From contig OY292280.1 in NCBI GenBank assembly GCA_958496175.1, positions 9,982,001 to 10,046,000 of the forward strand: a stretch of 64,000 bases of DNA. The letters run 5' to 3'. Position numbers and translations under genes: made by a program. Origin of the DNA: Sisyra terminalis. Its lineage: Eukaryota; Arthropoda; Insecta; Neuroptera; Sisyridae. Below the pieces are notes generated by a model. It did no database searches, was not told where the DNA came from, and worked only from the letters and a program-made list of their open reading frames with translations. Positions 21,901 through 33,582 of this stretch are shown here, in pieces. The number at the start of each line of letters is the position of its first letter. The first letter of the stretch is position 1.

Positions 21901-24900
21901 TTTTTTTCCTAATTAAGGTAAATAATTGTAAACAATTCTAATAAGGTAATTAAGATCGTTAATTAAGGGCAAAAAAATATGCCACCGAATTAAATATTTG
22001 ATAACCGCAAATAAAAACTAAAAAATATACAATTTCTTATTAATAATTATTTTTGTTCTCTTTTTTAAGGATTTTCGATTATTAAATTTATTATTTTTGT
22101 ACAACACATTTCATCAATTTCAAAGAGTTTAATAGAGTTATAAGGAATTATAATGGTACCTAAAGAAGTCGGGAAACCGGCGAAACGTGTTATAATTTTT
22201 TTTTTTTAAATTTAACTAACTTTAATTAAACCAACTATGGTAATAGACCCATTAAAATATTTCTAATTAATCACTTATCAAGAATTGTATAAGAAAAAAT
22301 TACAGTTAGCAATAAATTTATTTAAAGCTGATTTAGGTTTGATTGTTAATAAAAAATATTCTACATTTAAATGTAATTTACAAATGACTGCATTTAAGTA
22401 CCAGAGTTAGTACCAAATCCACCACTAGGTGTTCAAAATAGCGAACGGATTATAGTTTTCTAATGATAAAATTAGATTGAACAAAAAATATTATCATGAA
22501 TGTCTAAAATTATACTGGAGTTTTTAATGCAAATGAAATCAACTTACCCAATGCAGACTCCAACCGGATATGTGGCATGAATTATGGCGGTTATGATTAT
22601 ATCTCTCTTCCGGAAGTCCCAAAAAGTGGATTCTTTTGCGTTGAATTAAAGGAGTTTCACCCTTAAAAGAAAACAATAGGAGAATTAAGAATAAGATTTT
22701 TTCGCTAACTTTGAACAGTTATACTGTGTAGACAATATATAGAATATATTGTGGTCCACTTTACGTAGTATAATTTAATATAATAATATATTAAAATCAT
22801 ACCATAAACATAAATTTGAACAGAAGTTCAAACAAAAATATTTGTGACGTATTGCCCAGATACGTATTTCGATTACCAAGCAACCTTCCTCAGTGGTCAT
22901 CAAGTAGTTTGGATCACTCTGTAACTGCTTTGTGATGATTCACAAAGATGATTTGTGATGATTGTGAATCATCACAAAGCAGTTGCGGAGTGATCCAAAC
23001 TACTTGATGACCACTGAGGAAGATTGCTTGGTAATCGAAATACGTATCTGGGCAATACGTCACAAATATTTTTGTTTGAACTTCTGTTCAAATTTATGTT
23101 GGTGGTATGATTTTTATATATTATTATATTAAATTATACTTCATAAATTGGACCACAATATATTCTATATATTGTTTACACAGTAGGAAAATTATTTTTT
23201 GCAAATCATTGTCGGTAAAAATGATAGACGTCCCTTGATTTGAAAAATAGGTTCCAAAAATGGAATATCATTTATATCAATATATCCCTGAAAAATTGGC
23301 TTCTTGCATACATGAAAAGGTAAACCCAAAAAAGGCTCCGGATTACGAGAGAATAACTGGGTGAATGTTGAAAGAACTCCCTTTCAATGCAACCATTTTC
23401 CTTGCCTCCATCTTGAATGCCATCATTGTCAGAGGTTATTTCCCATCATACTGGAAGATTACAATGATAATTATGATCCACAAGTCAGGAAAGCCCGAAA
23501 ACGACGCGAAGGCATATAGACCAATCAGCTTGCTATCCACACTGTCGAAATTGTTCGAAGGGCTATTTTTGAAAAAACTGCAACCCTGTATCGATAAACA
23601 GAGCCTCATTCCAAACCACCAGTTCGGATTCCGCAAGGAACACTCCATCACCGAACAAGTTCACAGAGTAACATCTACAATCATGAGGACGCTAAACGAT
23701 AAGGCTTACTGTTCCGCAGTTTTTCTGGACATCACACAGGCCTTCGACAAGGTGTGGCATCTGGGACTGCTGTGTAAGTTAAAAAATGTGGTACCTCACC
23801 CGCTCTACCGCGTCCTCCAGTCCTACTTGGAGGATAGAAAATTCTTTATCAGCTACAACGAAGGTCAATCGGGACTCCACCCGGTCGGTGCTGGGGTGCC
23901 ACAAGGTAGCATATTGGGACCCATACTGTACCTAATTTATACGGCAGATCTGCCCATCACTGACAATGTGATAATTGCAACGTACGCGGACGACACTGCG
24001 ATCATGGCGACAGATCAATGCCCACAGGTTGCGATCGAAAAATTACCAAGGGCCCTCAACGATCTGGAACCATGGCTTAATAAATGGCAAATAAAAGTCA
24101 ATGAAGCCAAATCTGTTCATGTGACATTCACTACTCGGCGAGATACCTGTCCACCGGTATATCTTAACAACCATCAGGTACCGCAGGCGACAGAAGTCAA
24201 GTATCTTGGAACACACTTGGACAGAAGACTAACATGGCGGAGACATATAGCTGCCAAAAGAGACCAGCTTAAAGCCAAATGCCGTCAACTGCAGTGGCTA
24301 ATTGGTTGGAGGTCGCAATTGTCCCTGGACAATAAACTACTGATATACAAAGTAATTCTGAAGCCAGTATGAACCTACGGGATCAAACTGTGGGGAACAA
24401 CTAGCAACTCCAATGTGGATATCATCCAGCGCTTTCAGTCTAAGACACTCAGGCTCATTACGAATACCCCATGGTATATCACTAACCACGACATACATAA
24501 AGACCTGAAGGTGGCCACCGTGAGGGACGAGATCACCAGATTCAGCCAAAATACCAAAAAAGATTAGAAGACCATGAATCATCTGGTGATCTGCCTACTT
24601 GACAACAGCGGAGAGAACAATAGACGTTTCTGGAATTGCCTCACAGGGAGTAAGTTCATGGAACCGATTTGACTCAATAAAGAGTCAATATAGAGCGTGG
24701 ACGTAGATCAAATTTGCTCATTGTCCAGGTACAGATTGTAAATACACGAAAACAAGGAAAAAAAATTAAAAACATCAAAAATTTAAAAAAAAAATGGTGA
24801 TACCAAAATTTATGTTTTTTAATTAATACCTGTATTAGTTGATAATGGTTTTCACAGGTATTAAGTTTTTATACTTAAGTGAAATTTGAATACTATGAAC

Positions 24901-25409
24901 AATTTTTGGTTAAAAAATTTGATTATAAAAATGATCAAAAACTAACCTTAAGTATAGCCAAATCATTTTCTTGAGTCATATGGTTATATTCGTCGTGGAT
25001 TATTACTTTGGACACTGCAATACTTTTGTTATTGGATGAATCCACTCTGGTCATTCCTGCTAGATATTTAACTTTATCGGTGGATATATCAAACGTTTGG
25101 AAGCAATGTGCTGCGGTCAATACAATTTGTTCATCCAAAAGTACTCCAGTGCAATGGAACTCATTGTTGATATAAATCATGACGAGATAAGGCCGTTGTA
25201 CAATCCTAATCGCAAAATCTCTTAAAGAATCTTTCCCATTTTTGGAAGCTACAAAGTGAATGATTTAGATTTGATTAGCAAAAAACGTTTTGGAACTTAC
25301 ATATTTTACGACTGTAACTATTGGGTTGAACCAAAATCAGGAAACAAATCAACATTTGTATAAAATACAACAATATTTTCACTCCTCGATTGGTTTGGGA
25401 TTGCGCCAT
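18972..25409 (-). CDS. Serine protease homologue A (chymotrypsin fold, Thr at position 195)
   Basis: Four exons on the minus strand: 25409-25301, 25248-24947, 22661-22548, 19349-18972 (903 nt, 300 residues). Intron phases are 1, 0, 0. Exon 1 encodes MAQSQTNRGVKILLYF and a hydrophobic signal peptide, so the product is secreted. Exon 2 contains FHCTGVLLDEQIVLTAAHCF (His57) and ENDLAILK (Asp102). Exon 3 contains CHISGWS. Exon 4 contains CVGDTSGPLVC, where the family norm is GDSGGP, so Ser195 is Thr and Gly196 is Ser. The canonical IVGG activation site is absent (RIVQRPYLVMIYI instead). Cysteines for the 42-58, 168-182 and 191-220 pairs are present. Catalysis is therefore doubtful and a regulatory or binding homologue is likely. 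Introns 2 and 3 hold a Jockey RT, a family-A palindrome and a 1.4-kb foldback element. A poly-A signal (AATAAA, complement at 18903-18912) follows. Confidence 0.85.
19480..20864. mobile_element. 1.4-kb foldback element with a coding passenger, in intron 3
   Basis: Inverted arms of about 430 bp. The left arm begins AACTATAGTCTAAGATCCCA and the right arm, reverse-complemented, AACTAGTAGTCTAGGATCCCA minus small changes. Both share GTAGTGATCGAG, GTGGCCGCTAG and the AGGGTTGCCGTTGCGCAC block. The unique centre (about 19930-20430) contains protein-coding remnants. No transposase is visible. Confidence 0.75.
20016..20310 (+). pseudogene. Fragment of an uncharacterised multicopy protein
   Basis: The centre of the foldback element encodes YCLSFPLAPLPSALFHCSG, MMKTDKSNLSKQL and VDIEIIDGFYYLCQIGSTLP, then in the next frame an FGK block ending PEVLEW. 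I recall similar blocks (YPLTPVPLSLCH, KTDKS, IDGFYLLH) in multicopy uncharacterised arthropod proteins of transposon origin. Only about 90 residues remain, with a frameshift near 20245. Confidence 0.45.
20870..22540. other. Intron 3 remainder; one hairpin motif, otherwise nothing bounded
   Basis: No gene is seen. At 22157-22190 CCTAAAGAAGTCGGGAAACC runs into GGCGAAACGTG, a short hairpin matching the motif also found at 44.3-44.4 kb. Confidence 0.45.
22700..23190. repeat. Palindromic repeat family A, full copy in intron 2
   Basis: Starts with the terminal sequence TTCGCTAACTTTGAACAGTT and ends near TATTGTTTACACAGTAGG. Both arms carry the AGGAAGATTGCTTGG / CCAAGCAACCTTCC hairpin block, and the centre is GATGATTTGTGATGATTGTG. 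Confidence 0.85.
23300..24700 (+). pseudogene. Jockey-like reverse transcriptase, 5' truncated, in intron 2
   Basis: A nearly intact RT domain is open from 23365 to 24372. Landmarks are NPKKAPDYERITG just before the frame, KAYRPISLLSTLSKLFE, HQFGFRKEHSI, SAVFLDITQAFDKVW, GAGVPQGSILGPILY, the active site TYADDTAIMAT, and the thumb YLGTHLDRRLTWRRHI. The TGA before 23365 replaces an expected sense codon, and the TGA at 24370 interrupts PV-TYGIKLWG, where Trp is usual. The frame continues to about 24565. It lies opposite to the protease gene that hosts it. It is related to, but clearly diverged from, the two Jockey fragments at 0.1-1.1 and 32.7-33.6 kb. Confidence 0.85.
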
Positions 25410-25430
25410 TTTTGCTGAGAATTCGAGAGA

Positions 25431-25465
25431 ACTGTGAATTCGATCGAAAGAAATGCCTATTTATA
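25431..25465 (-). promoter_or_regulatory. TATA box and initiator of protease homologue A
   Basis: On the minus strand GGTATAAATAGGC gives TATAAATA at 25465-25458. About 30 bases downstream TTCACAGT (25437-25430) matches an arthropod initiator. The coding start follows about 25 bases later. Confidence 0.7.
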
Positions 25466-25827
25466 CCAATTTTTGCAATAAAATTTTTGCGTTTTAAATA
25501 TTCGACACGTGTTTACGCGTTAAACTAACATTTTATAATACAAATTAATACATTGTAACTTATATGTTTGTTTATTTTTCGAAAAAAAATATGTAATAAT
25601 TTGTTATACCTTTTTTATGATTCAAATCGTACACGAGTTACAATTTATAAACAAAAATTTTCTCAAAAATTGGGCCTTTTAGGGTTCTGTAGTCAAATTG
25701 TAACATCTCCCAGCTTGTATCACCCAGACATTGTCCTAGAATACTATCCCGATTTTCCCACTAAAATTCCACCGTTTTTGTCTCCTATAATTCTCTGACT
25801 TTCAATCCTCTTTTAGACATTTCCTAC

Positions 25828-26870
25828 CTACTTGTCCAATGTAAGTTTCCCATCGTAAAGCAGATCTTCCTCTTCCTATCTATCCTGGAGATTCCCAATT
25901 TAGTACTCTTGTTTTCAATCTGTGATCTATCATTCTTGATACATGATCTAATTTTTCTACTTCATTGTTCTGGGAACCTCTCCTAAGAGTTCTTCTGTTA
26001 TCTGTTCCAAATGGTTAGGCAAGTTTCCTAGATAAATTTCAGTAGTAAATTGGATCTTTGTGTATGGTTTCCAGCTCATGTTTTGATCCATAAATGACAT
26101 ACTTGGGTCTAGCTTTACAAGACCGTCTACCTTCTCAATACCTTTAATACTAATGCTGAATGTTGGATACCACAAACTCGTTGAGGAAAGTATTGTATTC
26201 CCAGAACAGTTTAGGGTTCATCTAGTAAGGTTCCATCGCTTTAAGATTCTAAAAAGATTCTGGTTTAATTGTCATATTTTAGCGTAGATCTCTGCTTGAA
26301 ATGTGGGCATTTACTTAACAATAGTTCTTCTTGCGTATTTTACTTGTATGTTTCTGTATGTTCTGATATCTGTGTTTTAGTTTTACTACTTTTTCAGACA
26401 TTTTTATTTACCTTCGTTTTATAACTACTAAGGTCTTCAGCGACTCTAGGGTTTATAATAATCAATAAATCGATAAATATAGAAAATGTGCTCAATACGA
26501 GAATCGAACCCACTACTTTCTAATTTTGGAGCGGTCACCTTGACCACTCGGCCATCAGTAGGCTATTTCCATATGATCATAACGTCGATTTCAAATTTCT
26601 TCTCAAGTGTTTTCCCCAAGTGTTCCCAACAATTTGTTTTCCACTTATTTCCTATTACCTGACTCCATGGACGTTTTTATTTTCCCCTTCTCCGAATCGT
26701 CCTATATACTCGTCTTCCTTTCTAAAATGGTTGTTGGAATCTTCAATTAATATGATATCCTCTGGTTTTCTTACCGTATCCAGTTCATCGTTTAGTATGA
26801 TGCAAAAAATTTTTTTTTCAATTTGGGTATCATTATCTTTCACAGTCTATACTATGTGAGAAAGCATATT
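25828..26870 (-). pseudogene. RTE-like non-LTR retrotransposon remnant
   Basis: Two minus-strand pieces can be recognised. At about 26860-26655 an open frame reads DNDTQIEKKIF and later EYIGRFGEGENKNVHGVR, resembling the endonuclease region (GxxGxGxRNxxG) of RTE-type elements. At about 25972-25828 the translation EVEKLDHVSRMIDHRLKTRV and GRGRSALRWE resembles the C-terminal tail of RTE reverse transcriptases. Most of the RT is missing or unrecognisable, and a SINE sits between the pieces. Confidence 0.5.
26402..26564 (-). repeat. tRNA-derived SINE inside the RTE remnant
   Basis: The minus-strand head GCCTACTGATGGCCGAGTGG and B box GGTTCGATTCTCG are both well preserved, with the family body and TTATAAAACG before the tail. 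Confidence 0.8.
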
Positions 26871-26874
26871 TTCT

Positions 26875-28386
26875 CCTTGTTTCTTTTCTTTTGTTTCACT
26901 TAATAATATCAATATTTAATCATTCAATTTTTGAGAGTATTTCAACATGCTTTGTCGCTATTTCTTTGGGTCTAAACCTAAAGGTGAAAGTTTGAATTGA
27001 ATAGGAGAAGCTGAGTAAAGTATTCAGCATGTAGTATCATATTTGTTTCACTATCCTGTTTACCCCTCTCCGCACTTATAAGATTTATTTAAAAAGAAAA
27101 TTTTTCTACAATAATTTTGATAAATTATGCTAGTCTCGTGTTCATTGATTTTCAAAGCATTGTTGGTAATAGTCATTAAAATAATAGTTTTAAAAAAAAA
27201 ACGGTCTTCAGATATGATTGTTGGGAGAAAGTAATTACCTTTGATTAAAATTGATAAGATAAATTTGTGGAGAAATGTAGAAAGAAAAATGTATCTACTT
27301 GATATAATTTGACTCATACGTTATTATATATCAATAGTAAATACAAAATTCATTTATATGGTAACTATGCAGAAAAGAGTTATCTATGTTTTTTCCTACT
27401 ATGTAAACAAAATTGTGTTGAATTTGTTTATTTAAAACAAAAATTCAGTAGCCAATCCTGATTCATTCGATATTTACTGTAACAATACTCTTCGATTTAT
27501 TGCATGTTTATTTATTTTGAGTGACCAATGGTGGTGGACGGGAATAGAGAGAAAAGGGTTGAATATGACACATACTTAGATAAAGTGGTCTTTGTATCAC
27601 AAAAATTGTTTCACTTTTTATTAGGTAGTGTCATTTAGTTGCTCAGTGTTGTAATATTCAAAAGTGATTGAAATTATTGGCTTTTCCTTGACTTGTGAAC
27701 ATTTTTTCCACCAATTTGTAAGTATTCTTTCATTAATATAAATTCATTTATATTTCGTTATTATTTTAAAAAATATTTTGCAAATTAATTTTCAACATAT
27801 TGGCGCAATTATCTTCAGTTATAAAACCATTCAAACATTTAATCATTACAATGACCTTAAGTTTGAAACATTAATTAAAAAAAATGGATAATTCAGAGAA
27901 ATCAGTTCAATTGACTTAAGCACTACTATCTGCCTATAGCAATTAATTTTCGTTGAATTAATTAATTATGGTTGTAACGAAAAAAAATACAAATGGTCAA
28001 GTTGCCGTTCTAAAATTGATAGGTGTAACTCGATTTACAAATTTTTCATAATCCTAGAGTCCCGTTAGATCTTGAAAGTTATAAAGCAACTTTTAATAAC
28101 AATTTAAAAAAAATAACTTTACCATAGTCCCTGATCAATTCAAATCGATATATGAAATCTTATTCACTGGACTGCAGTAATTTTTAAAACAGTACATCTA
28201 TAACTACTGATAAAACAAAAATCGAATAATTTTTGCTTTGATTATTTTTCTTTGTAGTTTCATTCTATTACTCGCGACTTCATCTGCGTGATTCATCTAT
28301 TGGTAAAGTTTTTCGTATTGCCTGATTTTCTTAATAAGGCAAACAAAAAAAATATCTAACAATCACTTTTTTGGTATATCAAAATA
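26875..28386. other. Non-coding stretch with one eroded SINE
   Basis: No gene is seen. At 27990-28118 (+) GGTCAAGTTGCCGTTC and CCTAGAGTCCCGTTAGATC, followed by AATAACAATTTAAAAAA, are a decayed copy of the tRNA-derived SINE lacking a clear B box. Confidence 0.5.
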
Positions 28387-28566
28387 GGGTAGAGTAGGGC
28401 TTAAAGGGCCACGGGTATAAAGTTCCACCATGAGTAAAATTGGCATATTGCTCTATTTAACTATAATTTTAGGGATGAGGAAGTGTAAGAAGCATTTATA
28501 GACCATCCTGGCAGTTAAGCTATACCCCAGATAGGAGATTTACGTCGGCACCCCGATATTTTAATA
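28387..28566 (+). repeat. Left end of a TA-duplicating inverted-repeat element
   Basis: After TA, GGGTAGAGTAGGGCTTAAAG and about 180 bp match the left end of the complete element at 29348-30310. No matching right end is seen before the next element. Confidence 0.6.
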
Positions 28567-28717
28567 AATGGCTTAAAAAATATTATTAATTGATGAGAAG
28601 AAAACGACATTAACATTTAATTTTTCAAATTTAATTACCTTAATGAAATTACTATCTTTAGCCATGAGTTTGTATTGTATAGTGATCTAAATCATAATCG
28701 TAATATCTACATAAAAG

Positions 28718-29200
28718 TTATGTGGAGTTGTGTGCGACATACTCCACATAAACATCGCAAAACTCCCATTAAAAAGCTTTAATCAACAATCTGGCCAAAT
28801 TATTACAAAAATTATCTTTTTTTGGATCGAAATAAGGAAACTTTAACAAAAATTGTTATTTAGTTATGAAAATTTGTGACGAAAAATATTTGCTTGCATA
28901 TTGCAACCTGCCATCATACATAATTGCACCTGTATTGTTTTTTCAAACGTTATGTGGAGTTAGGTGCAACTTACTCCACATAAATGACGGTAAGAAATCC
29001 GTAGTCAAGAACCATAAAAAATTCTTATCAACAATTCTTTTCTTCAGAAATACTATAGATATATATGATGTTTTCTTGAAGATTTAGGTGATCTAAAGCA
29101 GTGGTTTGTACTTTTCACTGCCTAATATACTCAATTTCACCTTGGCTGTTTTTTTTCAACTATTATGTGTCGTTATATGCGATACACCGCACAGAAGTTG
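28718..29200. repeat. Three diverged ~220-bp tandem units, each with a hairpin
   Basis: Hairpins of the form TTATGTGGAG-loop-CTCCACATAA occur at 28718-28752 and 28950-28983, with a decayed version at about 29162-29195 (spacings about 232 and 212 bp). The sequence before each hairpin (TTTTTTCAA with CGTTATG/CTATTATG) also repeats. The open frames here are small and have no recognisable product. Confidence 0.55.
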
Positions 29201-29347
29201 TTCGGAACTTCCATTGAAAATTGTTGTCATTTATTTTAAAAAATCATTATTCGGAAAAGGTTTCTTTTTGGATTTTCTCAATCAATAATATGAAGTAGAG
29301 AAATTTCATAATTTTAAACTACTCAACTAATATTCCGTGGAGTAGTA

Positions 29348-30310
29348 GGGTAGAGTGGGGCTTAAAGGTCTGCGGGTATAAAGGTCCACTATGCGAATCT
29401 AAAATACCAGTGGCATATTACTCTATTTAACTATAATTGTAGGGATGAGGAAGTGCTAGAAGGATTTCTAGGCCAGTTTGGTAGTTAGGCTACATCACAG
29501 ATAGGAGATTTACGAGGGTACCTGGATATTTTAACGACAGTAAAATTTTAATTATTATTTTTTTCGGTTTCCAGCAGTCATATTGCTTTGACTTGACTAA
29601 AACATAATTCAACAGTTTATGAGGTTTAATGGTATTTTGGATTTATTATTAGTTTTTAGCTAATTTAAACAGTAAACTAGTTATAACCTAGTAAAAAGAA
29701 TAGAACATTACTGGGGTCAAAAGGGTCACGTGGACCTTATCCGTACCCAACCGCGTGAAAGTTGAATTCAACGCATTTTTTGCAAGCAATGGACCCATGA
29801 AAACTGTATTTCTAATCGAGGGTTCCTTTACTTCGTTTGTTATAGTTGTGGTTCAGGAAACGATGAATTTGATTAAGTTAATATAAAGGTATAAAAAAAT
29901 ATTACTTATGTACAATTAATGTCAATATTATTTTAAAGAAAGAAGAGTTTTATGTTATGTTTAAAATTACTGTAATAAAATTTTCCAAATGAAAATCCAG
30001 AAATATTTCATTGATTCAAATACTGTTATTAATGTATAACACCTGTCAGATACTTAAAATTATTATAGAACCTTTTTGCCCCCTAACCGTCCCTTTTTGC
30101 CTCTACTAAGGGGCAAAAGGAGACAGACGACTAGGTCTAAAAAAAAATGTAAAATGATAAATTCTATATGGATAATTCCATTAAAAATTAAATCAAAAAT
30201 GGCCAAATATTTGTTTATTTGGTTAGCATTATACGTTTCAAATTAAAAGGATTGGTTTTCACAATATAATACGGAATTGTAAAATTGGACCATTGAACCC
30301 CACCCTACCC
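29348..30310. mobile_element. TA-flanked inverted-repeat element, complete copy
   Basis: Ends GGGTAGAGTGGGGCTTAAAG and, reverse-complemented, GGGTAGGGTGGGGTTCAATG, each bordered by TA (29346-29347, 30311-30312). Inside, GGGGCAAAAGG/AAAAGGGTCACG blocks recur in the 45-kb copy. 963 bp, no transposase. A Tc1/mariner-type MITE is the simplest reading. Confidence 0.7.
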
Positions 30311-30439
30311 TATGCAAAATGATCCAGCTTAGTAGTACAAAGCATCCCTTAAAAGACTATAATCAATTATATAGAAAGTCCATTATAAATTTTATAATGG
30401 TCCCTGTCATTACCTACCATTATACCCTACCATACATAC

Positions 30440-31245
30440 TAGGGTGATTTTTTTTTGAGTTTTTTTTTTTTTGGTCCCATCGTGAAATTTTGTTGAAAAT
30501 ACCAAAAAAAAAATTCTCTGAATGTTTGAGCCCTTAATATTAATTTTAAGTCCTCGACCAAGACGTGTAAAGATTTCCCATTGAAAATACACGGAAACTC
30601 TGATTTTTTATTTTTAAATTTCTATATCTCAGCGGCATTTCATGGGATCGCTTTTACCGAAGATGGTTTTTTCTCAGAATTAAACGCTCTACAAAAGTGC
30701 CCATTGCGACAAAGACGTAACTCACACCGGTGAGGTAGTACGGGTCACTGAACCTGATTTTTCCATAAAATTCGCGTTTTTTTTGCATTTATCTCGTAAA
30801 TAACAAGAGCTATGGAAAAATTATAAATGAAAAACTTGTAGAGAAATTGATTTCCTACAAAAAAGTTCCTGTAGACCAAATCGCGAAGATCAATATTAAA
30901 CGAGATATTTAGCCTTGAATTTTATGGAAAAATCAGGTTCAGTGGCCCGTACTACCTCACCGGTGTGAGTTTCGACTTTGTCGCAATAGGCACTTTTGTA
31001 GAGCGTTTAATTCTGAGAAAAAACCATCTTCGGTAAAAGCGATTCCATGAAATGCCGCTGAGATATAGAAAATTAAAAATAAAAAATCAGAGTTTCCGTG
31101 TATTTTCAATGGGAAATCTTTACACGTCTTGGTCGAGGACTTAAAATTAATACTAAGGGCTCAAACTTTCAGGGATTTTTTTTTTTTGGTATTTCCAACA
31201 AAATTTCACGATGGGACCAAAAAAAAGTCTAAAAAAATCACCCTA
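30440..31245. mobile_element. hAT-type foldback MITE
   Basis: An 806-bp almost perfect palindrome with its centre near 30840, beginning TAGGGTGATTTTTT and ending in its complement. A perfect 8-bp duplication ATACATAC lies at 30432-30439 and 31246-31253. TAGGG ends plus 8-bp duplication fit hAT. The arms contain ACACCGGTGAGGTAGTACGG and TACCGAAGATGG; there is no ORF. Confidence 0.85.
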
Positions 31246-31254
31246 ATACATACT

Positions 31255-32695
31255 TAAAATAATGAATATGATTTATACCCAATCTTTATATCCACAAAGG
31301 AAAGACGATAATTTCGGTGTCATTGATCAGACCTCATGTTATTCCATACAAAATTTATCTCCCTTTTTCCCCCCTTTGGGAAATGAACCTTTGAAATCTT
31401 TTTTTAATCGGCTTCTACATCAAATAAGAAATACACTCTCCCCATTTCATCAGTCAATTGAAACAAACGATCAATAAGCCGACAATATTTTTCTTTGCCT
31501 TTTCTTCTTGAGAAACGTTTAATGATTGTTGCTTACAATATCGTAGAAAAAAATAATAAATTATTTTAACGATTTGAACTCAATCATTAAATAAACAAAG
31601 TAAAGACGTTATCCACGGCGCCATTAAATTATGTCCAAATGATAAAGTTTTTGTATAAGGATGTTTACATTTCAAAAAGATATTTTTTTGCACTTTGAAA
31701 GAATTTGCTGTGCTAGTTTATAAATTCAACTAAGAATGTGTACGAATCGTATTTCATTTGTTTTAAAAACCTTTCTAACGATGTTTTACACGATTATGTA
31801 CAAGTTCAGTATTTTTTTAATCTGTCGTCTCTTTTACGCAGACCATTCCTTCCCTAATTATTTGTTAGTAATCAAATATAACTTTTAATAAATGAAATAT
31901 TATTTTGTATCTTAAAACCAAATTTCATCAAAATCGGTTGTTCCATTCTTTAGTTATAAGAATTATATATTCTTTATTTTGAAATAATATTTATTCTGTA
32001 ATTAAGTTAAAAATTATAATTTATATACTGACTGGAATTTTATATATGGGCTTTTCCATTTAAAATCGCCAAGTATTAATTTAAATTATTACTCAAGATT
32101 TTCATTTTCCTGATTAATTTTAATTATTTTTGGATTATTCTGATATCTTTAAAATTAGCTTGGTAATTAAATTTTCCGCAGATCACCATTTTCACTACAA
32201 TTTGCCCAACCGCCATTTTAAAATGGCTACCAGGAGTTTACAATAATTTATTATTTTTTTTCAAATTGCATCTTGTGATAGGAAAAAGTTTGGCATTTTG
32301 CAAAAATTGAAAATATACGACTTTTTATTGATTTTTCCGCCATTTTAAAATCCGGTTTGACTATTTCAATTTAAGGTATAGAAATCCGGGAAAGTTTGGA
32401 AAAGCGGTGGAATTTTGAAAAATTGATATCAAATACAATTTAGTACTTTATTTATATATGTTACAGTGAATACCTATTATCAGTAAAAATATATTCTCAG
32501 TCTTTTCAAAATGTCAACGCTTTTCCAAACTTTCCGAGGTTTCTATGCCTACAAATGAAATATTCATACTAGATTTCTATTTTGCGGAAAATTTCAATAA
32601 GAAATCATACGTAAATATACAAAATATCATATTTATGATACATATTTTTTTTATTTATAAATCGGCCATCAGGATCCAGGTCCTATAATCCGATT
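31255..32695. other. Non-coding stretch
   Basis: No gene or bounded repeat is recognised. AAATTTCATCAAAATCGG at about 31920 is a motif common in arthropod repeats and recurs at 52.8 and 55.5 kb. Confidence 0.4.
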
Positions 32696-32699
32696 TGAT

Positions 32700-33582
32700 G
32701 ACCGGAGCTGACGTGATGGAGATCACTCCCAGTGGAGGAATCTCCCTATGCCTCTACTTGATCACTAGACACTTTTCTTTTTAGCCTTCTTTCATTTTGG
32801 TGCTCCAAAAGTGGCGGAATCAGGGGATTTGAGTGTTGACTCAACTTTCCAAAATGATTGGTGGTACTGGAGTACGGTAATGGAGTCGGTGACTGATGAG
32901 ATGTGTAAGTCTCTTCGGAGAGTCTCATTTGTGACATACCATGGACCATCTGCCAACTGTCTCAGGATCTTTGATTGGGTGGCCTTGATTAATTTAATGC
33001 TTGACTTGCTGGCAAAGCCCCACAGCTCAATACCGTACGACCAGATTGGCACTATTACAGCTTTGTATATAAGTAGTTTATCTTCAAGGGGAAGTTTAGA
33101 GCCCGAACCCAACAGCCAGTATAACTGTTTGAACCTCTTGTTGATGTATTTTCGTTTTTGGATGATGTGAGATTTCCAGGTCAGCCTCCTGTCCAGATGA
33201 ACACCAAGGTATTTGACGGTGTCGGACGATGGGATCTCAGTTGAGTCCAGATTGACCGGGGGGTCCGTTCCTTTCCTGAGAGTAAAGGTCACTTGGACTG
33301 ATTTGGACTTATTGATAGTGATTTTCCATTTTTCAGCCCAAGTGCCCAGTAGGTTTAAATGGTGCTGGAGGTACTGAGAGGCAATCACGGCGTCCTCGTG
33401 AGTAGCCATAATCACCGTATCGTCCGCGAATGTCCCCGTCAAGGTGTTATCTGTGGTAGGCAGATCTGAGGTATATAATAAGTATAGTAGGGGCCCCAAA
33501 ACACTACCTTGAGGTACTCCCAATTTAATCGGAAAGGAGTCAGAGCACTCATGGCCGACTCTTGTATTAAAGAATCGATGAT
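32700..33582 (-). mobile_element. Jockey-like RT fragment (copy 2)
   Basis: Nearly identical to the fragment at 142-1056 but open through its C terminus (to 32792, ending TFGAPK), including the Arg codon lost to a stop in copy 1. It has GVPQGSVLGPLLYLLYT, FADDTVIMAT and YLGVHLDRRLTW. Element homology ends abruptly at about 33582 (RFFNTR); the open frame runs on to 33700 only through unrelated flanking DNA, so the first ~40 codons are not element sequence. Both copies share a 3' boundary near GACCGGAGCTGACG. Confidence 0.85.

Noticed and set aside
24337..24582. 81-codon minus-strand frame beside the protease exons
   Set aside because: It is antisense to the Jockey RT C terminus and lacks protease motifs.
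28718..29200. CRISPR-like array
   Set aside because: Only three diverged units about 220 bp apart; this is a eukaryotic tandem repeat with hairpins.
32811..33170. 119-codon plus-strand frame over the Jockey fragment
   Set aside because: It is the antisense shadow of the RT frame on the minus strand; the same applies to 299-598.
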